Shown here: piece after piece, positions 9,689-22,383 of the stretch
Layout of the letters: the number at the start of each line of letters is the position of its first letter
Position numbering within the stretch: the first letter of the stretch is position 1
Source of the DNA: Sparassis latifolia
Taxonomy: Eukaryota; Basidiomycota; Agaricomycetes; Polyporales; Sparassidaceae
DNA length: 64,000 nt
Assembly: GCA_018466975.1 (NCBI GenBank)
Contig: CM031555.1
Span: 3,038,001-3,102,000 of the forward strand
Reading direction: 5' to 3'
Translations under genes and position numbers: made by a program
Notes under the pieces: model-generated
Told to the model about the DNA's origin: nothing
Seen by the model: the letters and a program-made list of their open reading frames with translations, nothing else
Databases searched by the model: none

Positions 9689-10454
9689 CTTTGACCGGGG
9701 TGTTTCTGCAGATAGAGGTGCAGATGGAGGTGAGAATATTTATATGAACAACGAGAGGGACACGTTGCAGGAAGGCTCAGGCCTTCTGCTACGTGCTGTA
9801 GCAGCCTGAAGAGCGTCAAACGGGGATTGCGATATCTTGAATCATCCCGGCCCGGCATTCGATAACAACGGGCGGTCTGGGAGTGCTACATGTTACAGAC
9901 TGTACGTGGTGCAACGGTGAAGCGGCTGTGATGGCCCTTATCCGGGAATGTGAGAGGTGGTCTAACGCCCCAACGGACTCACTCGTCTGTGCGCTGGTTC
10001 AAGACCATCCCCTCCAGAAAACTTGGTAACCATGTCTGTTCGCACCGGAAGGCGCGGCACGGACTGGTGTAATCTGTCCTTGACTGGCCAGGGAAGCAAT
10101 TCCGCAACCTGCAGGATGGGCCGAGTTAGTCTCAGGAGAACAGGATGTGTCGTCTGTTCGCGCAGATGGGCCGTGTCCCTCGCAAACCCTTTTGTCTTCG
10201 CGATTTCCATCGCTTGGAATTTTTAAACCTGAAAGTCACTGTAGGATAGGCACATACACCAGTCGACTTTGTGTTATGCATGTTCCATAAATAAGTGGCG
10301 GAGGAGCATACACACTCCAGGCATATAGACAAGCGAATGAAATTACAGTAAGAACACAAGTAAAATGTAGAGTTATGCACAAGAACCCCCAGTCCGACAT
10401 TCCGTCGACTCAAACCCTCCTGCGTCCTCTAACCCTCCGAGCGGCGGCGCACAC
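9689..10454. other. Intergenic gap
   Basis: Contains an 82-codon minus-strand frame (9962-10210) with no recognisable motif and no support. It probably holds the promoter of the membrane-protein gene and the 3' UTR of Rab11. Confidence 0.4.
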
Positions 10455-11634
10455 TTAACAGCACTTGCTACCCTGGTGGGCGTGGTTGTCCACGCTCGGG
10501 CTCACGGTGATGGAGTCGCCCGTCGGTGGCTTGATTGGGTCGGCAGACTGCTCGAGCGATTTGCTGGAGACGATGCGGTAGATCTCTGCATGGAATAACA
10601 AGAGCGCAGGAGTGAGCGGTCTGTGAAAATTAGGGAGTAGAGAGCGTCACTCACCGGTGAGGATGGTTTGGAAGGCGGACTCGACGTTCGAAGCGTCCAG
10701 CGCTGACGTCTCAATGAAAGATAAACCATTCTCCGCTATGTTGTATTGTGCTTAGTGCCCCGCCTGGAGCGAATGAAAACAAGGTGTAACGCACTTGCAA
10801 ATGCCTTCGCCTCGTCTGTGGGGACCGCTCGCAGATGTTTCAAATCGCTCTTGTTCCCGACAAGCATGATGACAATGTTCGAGTCTGCGTGATCACGCAG
10901 CTCCTTGAGCCACCGCGTTACGTTGACGTATGTCGCGTGCTTTGCGATGTCGTACACGAGCAGCGCACCGACCGCACCGCGGTAGTACCTGCACAGCGAG
11001 ATCGGCCCACAATAAGCCACGAATGAGTGGATGGGTACGAGGACTTACGCAGCTGTGATTGCACGGTAACGTTCTTGGCCGGCTATAGGTCTTTATTAGC
11101 CTTCCTGTGTTTTCAAATCCCAACATTGCACGCATATAACAGCGAACAATGGCGACCAAGTACAAGGGCAACGCCACAAAAACAGGGACGTCGCAATGGA
11201 GTCAAACACACAGTATGACGCACCTGTATCCCATATCTGCGCTTTCAGCGTCTTACCGTCGACGTTGATCGACCGCGTGGCGAACTCAACACCAATGGTT
11301 GACTTCGTCTCGAGATTGAATTCATTGCGCGTGAACCGCGAGAGCACTGTTGCCGCAGCAACGAAGGAACAGGCACACGTCAGTATCTTCCCCGCATTCA
11401 TTTCAAAAATCACCCACAATTACTGCATCAAAGGGATGCGGGGCAGAACGGGTAGGGTCAGCTAGCATTAGAGGGAATCAGGGCAGGTCAAGACGCACGA
11501 CTTCCCGACGCCGGAGTCTCCAATAAGGACGACCTGCAAACGAATGCAATACCAACGTCGTCAGTTGGACGCTCCTGAGCATGACCGTGAACACGCACCT
11601 TGAACAGGTAATCGAAGTTGCTGCCCTCAGTCAT
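10455..11634 (-). CDS. Rab11-family GTPase (Ypt3/Ypt31-like)
   Basis: Seven exons: 11634-11599, 11533-11495, 11346-11224, 11082-11049, 10988-10795, 10735-10655 and 10585-10455, about 212 aa. It is a small GTPase of recycling endosome and trans-Golgi traffic. Visible motifs are the P-loop [26 protein letters not shown] (switch I), WDTAGQE, VGNKSDL and [14 protein letters not shown], with a C-terminal SKCC for double geranylgeranylation. The intron after GKS is abnormal. Canonical GT-AG splicing leaves the reading one base short, and the correct length needs an extra G at the junction (11494/11347). A missing base in the sequence is likely. Confidence 0.92.
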
Positions 11635-12069
11635 ATGTGCAGAGTGGTATGTACGAAGAGAAAATGAAAAGACGAGTACGCTGTTAAGAGGGCGGTGGTT
11701 GGTGGTGGTGCACGACGGAGGCGGTGAGTGGCGGAGTTTGAATCTGTCTTGTGTCGCGACATGAGACAGGTCGCAGATTTTTTTCTTGACATCTTCTCCG
11801 TTCTCAGAAAATGCAGAGCTCTTATGCTGACAGTGCTACTGTGTATGGGATTTCCCCCTCAAGGATCATTGATTTTTTTACTCGAAGTCAGAAGGTTTGG
11901 CTAGCCAGGTCACGGAACACGCCCAAGTTCGCGAATTCATCGGTCCGCCAGCTCGTTGATGGATAGAGCGACCTGTCCATTATGCTCTTCTGTGTCTGCT
12001 TTGCGTAACTTCTACACCGAAAGAAACAACAGCGGTGCTGCAATCTCGATATATCAATACAGTCCGAAC
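11635..12069. other. Divergent promoter gap between Rab11 and the mutarotase gene
   Basis: This 435-bp gap separates two divergently transcribed genes and should hold both promoters. No clear TATA box or other named site was seen. Confidence 0.4.
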
Positions 12070-12590
12070 ATGTCTACGGTCGAAAGCAAACGAATCTGCC
12101 AAATCATCAAGGTTCTGCACTTCCCGCAACTGAACGCAAAACGCTGACCGCGCCATCCCCTTTCTCCCATCTCATCGCAGCTGAAACCTGGCGCTGAGCA
12201 GGAATACAAGGCCCTACATGCCGCTGCATGGCCGGGAGTCCTCGCCGCCCTCGCGCGATACCACATCGCCGACTACTCGATACACTACTACGCGCCGCTG
12301 CGCCTGCTCGTCGCGCACTTCAAGTACACCGGCACGGACTATGCCGCTGACATGCGCGACATGGCAGAGGACGCGGAGACGCGGAGATGGTGGGCGTTGA
12401 CGGACCGGCTACAGGAGAGCTTCGTCGAGGGCGCGACCGGGAGCGGGGGTGATGCGCCGTGGTGGCTGGTGAGTGGTTCGTTTGATCTTAGCTTGATGTA
12501 AGCGATTGAGCGGTGGTGTGCGGGTAGGATCTGGAGGAGGTTTTCAGATTTGAGGGATACGCGGCTGGGACGACGTCGATGAGTTCGTGA
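12070..12590 (+). CDS. L-rhamnose mutarotase-like protein (RhaM/DUF718 family)
   Basis: Exons 12070-12111, 12181-12468 and 12528-12590 give 130 aa. The family has a ferredoxin-like dimeric fold and interconverts the anomers of L-rhamnose. The N terminus reads KRICQIIKLKPG, followed by EYKALHAAAWPGVL with Tyr23 and His27, which correspond to the catalytic Tyr and His of bacterial RhaM, then a paired tryptophan in TRRWWALTD and a final WWLDLEEVFRFEG. The length is slightly above the bacterial ~104 aa because of a Gly/Ser-rich loop before the last WW. Whether the fungus uses it on rhamnose or another sugar is not shown here. Confidence 0.85.
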
Positions 12591-12845
12591 GTTGATCGCC
12601 GCTTGTTCTCTCCGTGTAGTCTAGGCTGTACGATAGCGTCTAATGGAAGGCATGATTCTGTGTCTCGCCTTGTCCTTCTGAGTATTGCCCTATAGTCTCT
12701 GGGATCCAGCCAGCACCTTGCAGTGGGGTACGGGGCACGGAACACGGGAATATTCAAGTGAGTCTGCTGCACTGTCATTCCGGTGTATCCTCCATCTCTT
12801 CCTTTGCATCGACTGCAATCTTCTGTGGAACTCACGCAACTAACC

Positions 12846-14702
12846 ATGTCTACGCATCCCGAGCTCGAAGCATCAGTTCTTCTCGCTCTTCCGCTTGTGA
12901 CACTAGAGACGCCAACCGCATCTACTTCCGGCACCCTCACGGTCTCAGTCCTGACTCATGCGCCGTTCTCACTGTCCTCGTCTGCCAGTGACCCTACCGA
13001 TGCTACTCCTCCGACAGGTCTGTCGTATCTCATCCTCCACCTCAATGCGTTTGAGCTGCCCATCGATCCCTCGCGGCCCATAATTTGCACCTTGTCTTCC
13101 ACTGGTTCACGCGCATATACCCTGTACTGTCTTACGCCACCCAGCGACCATGCCGATCTCAGTTCCTCGGACGCGATCCGCCTGCATGTCCCAGCCCCGT
13201 CTGCCGACGACCCCCGCGTCCTGGAAGATCTCAACATGCTAGACGCCATATTTGCGGAATACACCCAATTCCACACGGAGCCGCGAGCACAGCAACAAGT
13301 GGGGCACGATGCATCCGCCTTCGGGACTCTGGAGGGGGCGGGCAGCAAGGGAACAGAGCGGGATGACCTGCGCGGTCGATTGATTTTGATGGATGAGACG
13401 AGCGGGGAAGTGGTGGGCGAGCTACTACAGGATCTACGGATGACGGAAGACGCTGCGCTTGCTCGGGACGGAGACTCTACAGGAGGATCTGGCGAGAAGC
13501 CAACGGCGGGCCCGGTCGTACTGGAGCTCCCGCCCGACGTGTATGATGCGTATGTTGGGAGCACTGGAGCGCAGCGTGGGGTCGCGGGGGAGGCTGTCGA
13601 TATCGGTGCGCTTGCCGCAGCGCGGGAGATCTTTGTGCGGGCGGTCCTGCCTGAGGAGCAGGATTGGATCACCAGGTCTGCATCATTCATCAGGTATGTG
13701 TCCTTTTTCTTTTGTAGGGCGGGGCCACCGCGCTGACGCGTCTCGCGCCGTCGTGGTGCAGCTGGGCTATAGACTCCTCTACTTCCGTGCTGCTAAGCGG
13801 CATCACAACGGCGTCGACATTTTATATCAATCATTCCACACCGTCTCCGTACGCCTCATCATCATCTGCCTCATCTGCTCCATGTACCCCCGACTCGCGA
13901 GCAGACTCTTCCGCGCTGCTGTCCGCGTCACAACGCGCCCCGTCTTCCACGCCCACACCGGTACCCCTTCCCCTCCCGCTCCAGATTCTCACCTCTCCCC
14001 GCACACACGCAGCGCTCTCCAGTGCGCAAGTATTCAGCAGGCAGGCTATGCGCCTAAGCCATCGCACGGCCGGCTTTGTCGATGACCTCTTATCGCGCGT
14101 GGTCAGCGGGCTTTCGACCCAGCAAACTAGCACTTCCGCCTCAAATGCGGCCACGAGACCGGATGGGGAGAAGGCCAACGCACCTCCGCCACCGTACGAT
14201 GCGGACGCTAGTCAAGTAGGAAGCCAGGTGGGGGAGAAGCCGCTCCTGCCGCCCCCGCGCACCCCTACTCCTCAACCCGAGAAGCCGGAACCTCGTACCC
14301 AGGCAAACCAGATGCTCACGGCTGAGCAGCTGCCCACGCGAGACCGCCTCGCGCTCTCAGCGAACCTCGTACTCGCGTCGGTGGACGACTCTGCGCGGCG
14401 CGTGTGGGAAGTCGGGAGCGAGCGCCTGGCAGCCGTGGTTGAGCACAAGTGCGTCTCCTGTAGTTTTTACGGTCGGCGCGCTGATGGCTTGTTTGATTCG
14501 TTGCAGATACGGCGCCGCTGCGGCTCACTCGACGACACTCGCCGCGCACACCGCGCGCAATGTTGCGCTGGTGTATATTGATATGAGCGGATTCGCGCGC
14601 CGCGCGCTGGTGCGCAAGGCGGGAACTGCGTGGATCAAGACGCATGCGGGTGCTGCCCGGAAGTGCGAGGCTGTTGTGCAGTCGGCGACCAAGAGTGTAT
14701 GA
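12846..14702 (+). CDS. Senescence/spartin-domain protein
   Basis: Exons 12846-13693, 13762-14448 and 14507-14702 give 576 aa, with the first ATG in a good context (ACCATGTC). The N-terminal half contains ERDDLRGRLILMDETSGEVVGEL, a strand-rich segment typical before the senescence domain. The C-terminal half begins at ITTASTFYINHSTPSP, has a Ser/Pro-rich low-complexity insert, then TAGFVDDLLSRVV and LVLASVDDSARRVWEVGSE. It ends in an alanine-rich helical region with NVALVYIDMSGFARRAL. In animals and plants this domain is linked to lipid droplets and ER or endosomal membranes. The role in this fungus is inferred from the domain only. Confidence 0.75.
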
Positions 14703-15600
14703 AGGCCATTGACTGCAGGTGACAAACCACTCGGGTGCGGTCGAATGACTAGAAACGATCTACTGGATTTTCGCATTCGTATTTACGCCGTCGAGATCTC
14801 ATATAATGCGCCCAATCTCTCTAGGTTGATCATGACGTAGGATAAGCGAGATCCACGAGGACCACACCAACGCGTTCTCCTCATTATTAGTTGACCCATT
14901 GCGAACGTCAGGTTATTGGACTCGGGTGAGCTAGTGAAATATGTTAGTAGAGGTGGACACACTGCACTGACGTACTTTGTCTGTGTCGCCGTTCGGAATG
15001 GACATTCACACCACACCAAAGTGCCACGACTCCGTAGACCTTCTCAGGTATCTCAGGAAAGCTGGACAGGGCCATCGAGCTATGCATCTGCCGCACCCGT
15101 CGGGGAACATGGTCAGTAATTTGAAACTGGAATTTGATCTTGAAGGGTGTTGCGGTATGGCGCCTCTGATTCACCTTCCAGCAGCGTCCGCCGTCAGCTA
15201 TTCAGGACGTGCTCCCCCGTAACAAGGGTAACGGTAGGCCAGTGTCGACGGCGAATGATGCTTTCCAAGATGCAGGCGATCAATATATGGCGAGTACGTG
15301 TAAATTCCGAATGGCGGAGTCAATATCCTCGTTTTCTATGACCTTGAGAGGATGTAGTTCCCGGGCTCAGCACAGTGCGGCATACTGTACGAAGGACGGA
15401 TATTAATTATTGGCGACTCCGCATGACAGAGTCGCAGCGGATCTTGTGTTTCCGCCAAAAGCCGATCCGAGATCGGTGAACGACTCTTCCTTCTTATTTA
15501 ATATGGAAATCCTCCGATTCTTCGAGGATAAAAAGCGGAGGCTGACTGCAAGTGCGGCTCACATTTGCCAGCCCCGTTAACTGACAAATAGTACTTAGAC
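14703..15600. other. Intergenic gap
   Basis: Short frames at 14916-15406 have no recognisable features or plausible introns. Nothing else was seen. Confidence 0.4.
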
Positions 15601-16126
15601 ATGAAGCCTCTCTCTGCCGTTCCATCGCATCTTCGTCGTGCCCCTCACCATCGCCCTTTACCCATTTTGACATCAGCAATAATGGACTTGTATGTCACAC
15701 GACCTATCTCTAATCCTCCCCGCACTCACTCAGCTCACAGGCCCACTCCTTCTGCCGGGTCGTCCGATGTTTCGATGTTGACGCCAGGTACCATTTCTCG
15801 AGGTACTCATATCCATACCTGTACTTATCTGTTTCCAGATGCACGCAAGTTTGATGATATGAAGAAATCTATTATCAAGCTAGAGGATGGGATGGTAGAG
15901 GTGCAGGCAAAGATCGTAGCGGTAGAGGTGAAGTTGGGGGCGAAGATCACAGAGACGCAGGCGCAGATTGCAGAGATGCAGTCGAAGATCGTAGAGATGC
16001 ATGCGGATGTAATGGCGGTGTTTGCCGCCGTTCAGCAACGGGGTAACCAACGGTATGTTATTATCCTTCTTACCAACACGATATCGCTTACGCTCCCACA
16101 GGACCTTCCAGCTGAACTTCTCGTGA
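15601..16126 (+). CDS. Hypothetical coiled-coil protein
   Basis: Best model: exons 15601-15787, 15839-16052 and 16102-16126, 141 aa. The N terminus is Pro/Ser/His-rich and low in complexity. The second exon encodes a heptad-like coiled coil from DDMKKSIIKLEDGM through VEVQAKIVAVEV and ITETQAQIAEMQSKIVEMHADV. The first intron is 51 nt, so its retention would also keep the frame. If the second intron is retained, an unspliced 261-codon frame runs to 16386. No catalytic motif is visible. Similar small coiled-coil proteins are common in Agaricomycetes, but no function is assigned. Confidence 0.5.
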
Positions 16127-17013
16127 TTGTTCCCCACCTTCCCTGTATCTGCCACGATGGCCCCTATATTTATTTTATGCATCCAAGCTCTGAAAAACAT
16201 ATCTGCGTGCATGAACAGTTGCACTCATCTCCCAGTTTCGTGCAGGCGAAGTTGTATATGACGCGGGCCTCCCTGGATGACAGACGCACGCAACTGGTGG
16301 ATACTCAGGCAGACCGGAGAGAAGCTAGACTCGCACCAGCAGAATCGGTTCCCACCCAGCAGGAGCTACATACGAAGCAAGGTTGATTGGACAAGGTGCA
16401 GAGGGAGCTGCGCAACGCAAGGTTCACCGTAGGGAGCGACAGGGCTGGTCAATGCCCCGATACCTCAGTCGGCGTTCCCACAAAATCAACTCATTTCATC
16501 TACCATGGTTTTACTGCAAACGCCTCGTTCCTCGTCAACCACAGATCTCTTCGGCCCAGGGATGTGTGCTCAGAGTCTTTACGACCAGCCTGGACCTCCG
16601 CACGATCGCCCAAGTGAGGACCTATTCGTAGTAGACTATCCGAATGTGTTGACACGAGTCAACCAGCGGATGCGCTCCACAGAAAACTGATTCGCAACGA
16701 CATTTGTGGAGCAGGGAGCAAGCTCTTGATCTTCGCGTGTAACTCCAATGTTAATGGGATGAACACAAGAACAAGAACATATGCATCCAGCGAGTCACTC
16801 CGTCAGCGAGCTCGAGAAACAGCGCGAGCAGTGCACACTTCACGATCCGAATGGTCATTTGCAGGATACGATTCGGGATTGTAGATACAGCGTCACCTTT
16901 ATAGAGAGGCACCGGATGCATGCATTGGCGTACAGTCTTGGGTTCCAGAGTAAGAAATGCAATAAGTTATGACAGATAACAACAACACAATAGCGTAACT
17001 GAGGACAACCAAG
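16127..17013. other. Intergenic gap
   Basis: Several short plus-strand frames at 16383-16972 lack recognisable motifs. It may include the 3' UTR of the coiled-coil gene and, from the other side, that of EMC4. Confidence 0.4.
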
Positions 17014-17793
17014 CTACAGCGCCGCCGAGCAATGGAGTTGTCCGGAGAACCCTTTCAAACAAGCAGGATCTCCGGAGGCTGAAATACGCATTATGAATAC
17101 TAAATCAATCCACAGACAGAGAAACAAAACACGCGCCTGCCCACGCGTCTCGAACGCCAGCCAGTCTCCCGTCCCTGTCGGCAGGAGGCCCATTGAGCGG
17201 CACTTCCACAGACCCAACGCGAGTGTGAGGAGGTTGCAGAGGAGATACGCGATCTTCTGCACGGGCAATGTCGTCGAAGCCTTCGGTGACGCGTTGCTCG
17301 GCGCAAATTGCGCAAATGCTGAGTGAAATGCGCGGACATGGATTTGGGATGAACTGAGCGAAACGCGCGACGAACATACCGGTGTTAATGGCAAGGAGGT
17401 TCGAGAACGGGCTGCTGAGGAGCATGAACACGATACCCATGCTGAATATTTGCACGCCCCCGCCGGACATGTAGAGCATGAACGCCTGCATTGGTAAGGA
17501 CTTTGCCGGTGAAATAGCGAACTCCCATGCGCGCTTTGCCTTCAGGCTTTCATATGATGCAGCTGTAGTCGCAGAGGCTTTGCTAGGGGCCTTGGACTAC
17601 CGTGAAGAGGCGGTGGAAAGGTGGTTAGCCAGGAAAAAACAAAGGGATGTAGAGGTATACCGCTGTAGACGCAGAGAACCCCGGGGGTGGTGGGAGATGC
17701 TTCCATCTGGTACATTGGTGTCATGGCCATTGTTATGTTGGGCAGTTCAAATCTGACTTACTTTGCAGGATCTACCGCTATGCTTACTGACAT
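17014..17793 (-). CDS. EMC4: ER membrane protein complex subunit 4 (EMC4)
   Basis: Exons 17793-17762, 17706-17661, 17596-17380 and 17318-17014. EMC4 is part of the ER insertase that integrates tail-anchored and multi-pass proteins. The N terminus reads [15 protein letters not shown], followed by [40 protein letters not shown] in pieces, a second membrane segment [15 protein letters not shown], and the family signature [15 protein letters not shown]. The tail beyond FETRG is unusual. A possible 45-nt intron (donor gtgggc, acceptor ttag) would remove 15 residues without changing frame, so the exact C terminus is uncertain. Confidence 0.92.
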
Positions 17794-18576
17794 TTCCGTG
17801 AATTAAACGGTGACTGTCAGTGAGACGATGAAGCCCGTGGGAAGAAGCGTCGGTCAGGCGCACGGAAACATCATGACTTCGAAACTTTCACAATATATCC
17901 CAATGATCCTGAAGCTTTCAAACGTTGAACGTTGAGGTATCAATTTGAAGCAAAGTGTCAGGCCCACTGCAGCTGGAGACTATTCTCATACTCATATATC
18001 CTCCTGCTGCACCACTCACACAACCGCCTTATTCATTTTTCCCAGATTTTTGCCTGAAGAGATTCAGAATGCCTATAGGGCTCCCTTGTCTTGCGATCCG
18101 GGCCGCAGCACGACTGGACAGCTGGAATGCTCATGCTAGTATTTCCGGGCCTAGGTTCTCCAGATTTTTACATGGCTGTGGCATATCCTAGACGCTCTAC
18201 TTTCGTCAACTTTATGGCGTGCCATCCTGTTGCTGCTGCGGGACGATACCATCCACCTCCAATTGTAGCGAGGCGTCCTCGGTACTTGCGGGTGAGGGTA
18301 GAAGATGAGTCTAACAACGAACAAAGCGTCCTGTTGACTTGTGCTATAACTCTATAAATCATTCAATATCTATGTTCGCCCTTCCCGAACCCCAAGGGGC
18401 TGGCTCAAGCTTGGCACCGCTAATTAGCTCCGACCAATTGATCACCAAATACTCAATCTGCACCTTGCAACCGAAGGACAACCACGGATCAGGCCACGTA
18501 GCAAAGCTTTTTTTCTCACAGGCCTGACGGAAGTCCATAAAACCCGTGTAGGCCAACATCACCCGCAGACTTTGCT
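17794..18576. other. Divergent gap between EMC4 and the MYND gene
   Basis: About 780 bp separate two divergent start codons. Short frames here are unsupported and no clear core-promoter box was picked out. Confidence 0.4.
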
Positions 18577-19505
18577 ATGTCCCAGAAAGTTTTCTTTAAA
18601 GCGACAAAACCTCTCCGTTCCAAGCTGTGCGAGGGTTGTAGAAAGGAGCCCTCAGCGGGTGAACACTTCAAAGTGTGCAGTGGCTGCAAGGGTTCTGCGT
18701 ATTGCAGCAGAGTGTGTCAACAGCGAAATTGGAAGACTCACAAGTGCGCTTTTCCTCTCTGTCATTCACGTTTCTGGCTCAGTATAGCTTCAACAGACCT
18801 CTCTGCGAGCTCACTCAGCGAGAACTCTTAAAGATACAGTTCAAAGATCGCTTTGGGCTATGGTCTGAACCACACATCGACTCAACCCAGGAGGAACGCG
18901 TAAATCTCCTTCATGACTTTACGGAGGTGTATGCATGGTCCATAGAGAAGGCCATCTTTTCCGCATTGCACCTTGGGGGAGGAGAGGAATCATTCGACTA
19001 CTCCAAGGGATGCATCGTGTTCGATTTGCGCTATCGTCCTGATTGCAATGGGAATCCCAGCCTCGCATTCGAACTTTTGGATGCGCGCATCGAGCCGATT
19101 GCTAGGCACCTCGAAGGTGGTTCCATCACGGATGCGTTCTACGCCGGCCAACCTATGCGCGAAGCAAAGGAGAGAGAACTCAGAGCAGTTCACGATGATT
19201 TCCTTGAGGTGTCGATGACGTTATGGACGATGGAAGCCTACGGAAACTGGCATCCGCATTACCAACGTAGGATGTCCGCTGGGTTGAAACCCATAGCCCA
19301 AGCCTTGGAACACCGTAATTGGCTACCAACATTGCAGAAGACAATGTGTTGCGGTTATGTCTTCAGACAATTGGAGGATAATGACACTAACGATTGGTAT
19401 GTCGGACGTCTCAAGAAGTCAGGTAATCGATGGAAATGGGAGCGGGTGAACGCGCAGGAATTAGTGGAAATGGGCCTACCCGCCAATTTCTCGATGATTT
19501 TGTGA
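18577..19505 (+). CDS. MYND-type zinc finger protein
   Basis: Exons 18577-18743 and 18788-19505, 294 aa. The first exon encodes the MYND finger: CEGC, then CSGC, YCSRVCQQ and W-KTH, with the last cysteine supplied after the intron (HNFNRPLC). MYND domains bind zinc and usually proline-rich peptides. The rest, from LTQRELLKIQFKDRFGLW to VEMGLPANFSMIL, has no recognised catalytic motif. Such MYND proteins of unknown function are abundant in Agaricomycetes. The intron uses donor gtgcgc and acceptor tatag, chosen because it restores HNFN in frame. Confidence 0.85.
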
Positions 19506-20466
19506 AGATTCCGAATATTCACGAGGTGCGTTCAACGTTTGTACTGAGGTTCCATGGGATACCAACTGCTACACGCTCCAGCTTTCGAACGTCCGACATT
19601 GACAAATCTTGAAAACTTCAAGCTTCAAGCTCAAGCTTCAGGATGAAAGTTTGACGGGTACCAGTTTTGGTTGTTCCAGCCCAGTATCAGCTATGTATTA
19701 GAGTGTCGCTTGCATAACTGGTGTCGATGGAAGCATTTCTAATCTGCCTAGAATGGTGTGAACTCGATTGCCTGCGCTTGACCTTGTGCTTTTAACTTAT
19801 TGGTGTCTGATACCTGATAACCGACGAGTGCAGGTGCATTATCATTTTTTCAGCAAAGAAGGTTGATACCTAAATTGTAATCCGCTTTGTAGTGGTTAGA
19901 AGGGACAGTTACAAAGCGATAACGGAACTGTAACAAAGTTTCGTATCGTTGCGGCCTCTCGTTTAGGGCAGGGCCGCCGGAGATGGCAGTGAACGGGCGT
20001 TGTTAGGACTCCTCAAGGCAGCCTGGCACTTCGTCGTTGCTTGTCCTCCGGCCGCCGTCGTCGACACCTGAATTCTGCGTCGTGTGCTATACGTTGCTCG
20101 TGCCTCCGTAAGGTTCGTCTCCCCCTTCTCAATGTTTGCTTGGCGTCGGGAATTATGCAGTGATCTCCTGCTCAGGTGGTTTGGCTCCGTGTTTCAGATC
20201 GTCTAAAGATACATACATTGTGTTTGCAAGATTATCATCGTCTACAGCTCGTCTTCTGCACTATCAAGGTGAGCCTTTTGTTTCGAACATATTGTGCAGA
20301 AGGTGGGCGGCTGGCTGTCTCGTTGGCCGCGTCAAGGTTCGACACGCGACCGTGGTTTGCACTGTCCCCGACCAGTTTATAGCAGTCTCAACCAGAATCG
20401 CGCTCTCACACGTATTCCAGCTCCTCTAGCTTTACTGCCCAGATATACTAGACCTTTCGCAGAGCC
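19506..20466. other. Gap before Cdc42, probably including its 5' UTR
   Basis: No supported coding region is present. Short direct repeats of caagcttcaagct occur at about 19618-19640. A 97-codon frame at 20136-20429 ends just before Cdc42 and is probably 5' leader sequence. Confidence 0.4.
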
Positions 20467-21290
<824 letters not shown>

Positions 21291-22104
21291 TTGAGACCCG
21301 ACAGCCATTTTACGCACTCTCGCCATCGCTCACGACGCTTCGCCTTTGCCATGCCACGATCCACCTATATCTTCTCTTCCCCTACCTGCTCGTCAACTCC
21401 ATAAAGCCATTCCTCTCCCTGCCTCAGGATGTGCTGGGCACGTTTCGCCTTGCCCCCGGAGTCGCCTGTTTTTTTGTTATACTTCACCTTCCTGTAGTTC
21501 ATATAGTCTGCCTTTGGGTACGGGGGATCTAATACCCATGAGCTGGAGCGATGGCGCTGTACAGACTAAGAGGTTCACTGTACATATTGGTAAGGATTAG
21601 TTAGAAGGACGATGTTGAAGTTTCTACCACAGCACTAAGTGGTGCTCGCGTGCATACACACCGCATCCAATATAGTGTTCGCATTGCAAGCGCAAACTGT
21701 ATTCGTGAAACCTCGGACCATACATGATGCATGACCGGTTGACCATTGGAGCGTACCAAGTGAACTGAACGCTACAAGCGGTGCCCTTGAAGTTCATACT
21801 CGACCACAACAATTTCACAACGAGTCCGAGGAAAATAGGCAAACGGTGTTCCGGACATATGGTGGCTGCAAACGGAAGGCGGTTCCCTCGAATCGTAACT
21901 GGTAGAAACAACCATCATAAAAATATTCTACGCAGAAGCTAGTCTGTTCGTAATGGTACGAAAGGATATCACTGAAGTGCTACTGGGAATATCCATGAAG
22001 TGCGGCAGGTCTGAAGGTAGTATATCTATCTATTCTAGCGATGTGTTTCAGCAACACATTTAAAAGGGTTATGTTGACTCACCGTCAAAACATACATAGG
22101 ACCT
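21291..22104. other. Intergenic gap after Cdc42
   Basis: This holds the 3' UTR of Cdc42. A 95-codon minus-strand frame at 21624-21911 shows no motif. Nothing else was seen. Confidence 0.4.
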
Positions 22105-22383
22105 TCAAGCGGGAGTCGGAACAGCGACATCCTCGTGCCATTTCCTGAAGATGATCATGACCATGGGTTAGGCACGATACTGCACCGATGTCGACCACTT
22201 ACTTGGAGGGTTTGGGCTTCCAGCCATCATCCCGGATCGCGGCGGGATTCGCACGACGTCTCATCTTGTACTGCTTGAGCTCTCTCTTGATGGCAGCCTC
22301 GTCGTAGAGAGGACGGCGTTAGCGACCGCAAGACATGCGAGCACAACGAGTGTGATGAACAAGAGGACGACTCGGCTCTGCAT
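22105..22383 (-). CDS. Small secreted or ER-targeted protein, unrecognised
   Basis: Exons 22383-22203 and 22144-22105. The N terminus is a clean signal peptide, MQSRVVLLFITLVVLACLAVANA. After it the sensible sequence, LYDEAAIKRELKQYKMRRR then ANPAAIRDDGWKPKPSKKWH and a short tail ending PTPA, lies one frame off. One more C in the CC opposite 22311-22312 would join the two parts through VPLYDE and give a protein of about 73 aa. The intron is GT-AG and its phase fits the corrected frame. The mature part is very basic. I do not recognise the family. Alternatively it is a decayed gene. Confidence 0.5.

Noticed and set aside
9962..10226. Overlapping 67- and 82-codon frames on both strands
   Set aside because: No motif, no consistent splice sites and no homology pattern; probably promoter or UTR sequence.
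13459..14085. Second long frame across the senescence-domain gene
   Set aside because: It is an alternate-frame shadow; the chosen frame carries the conserved sequence on both sides of the intron.
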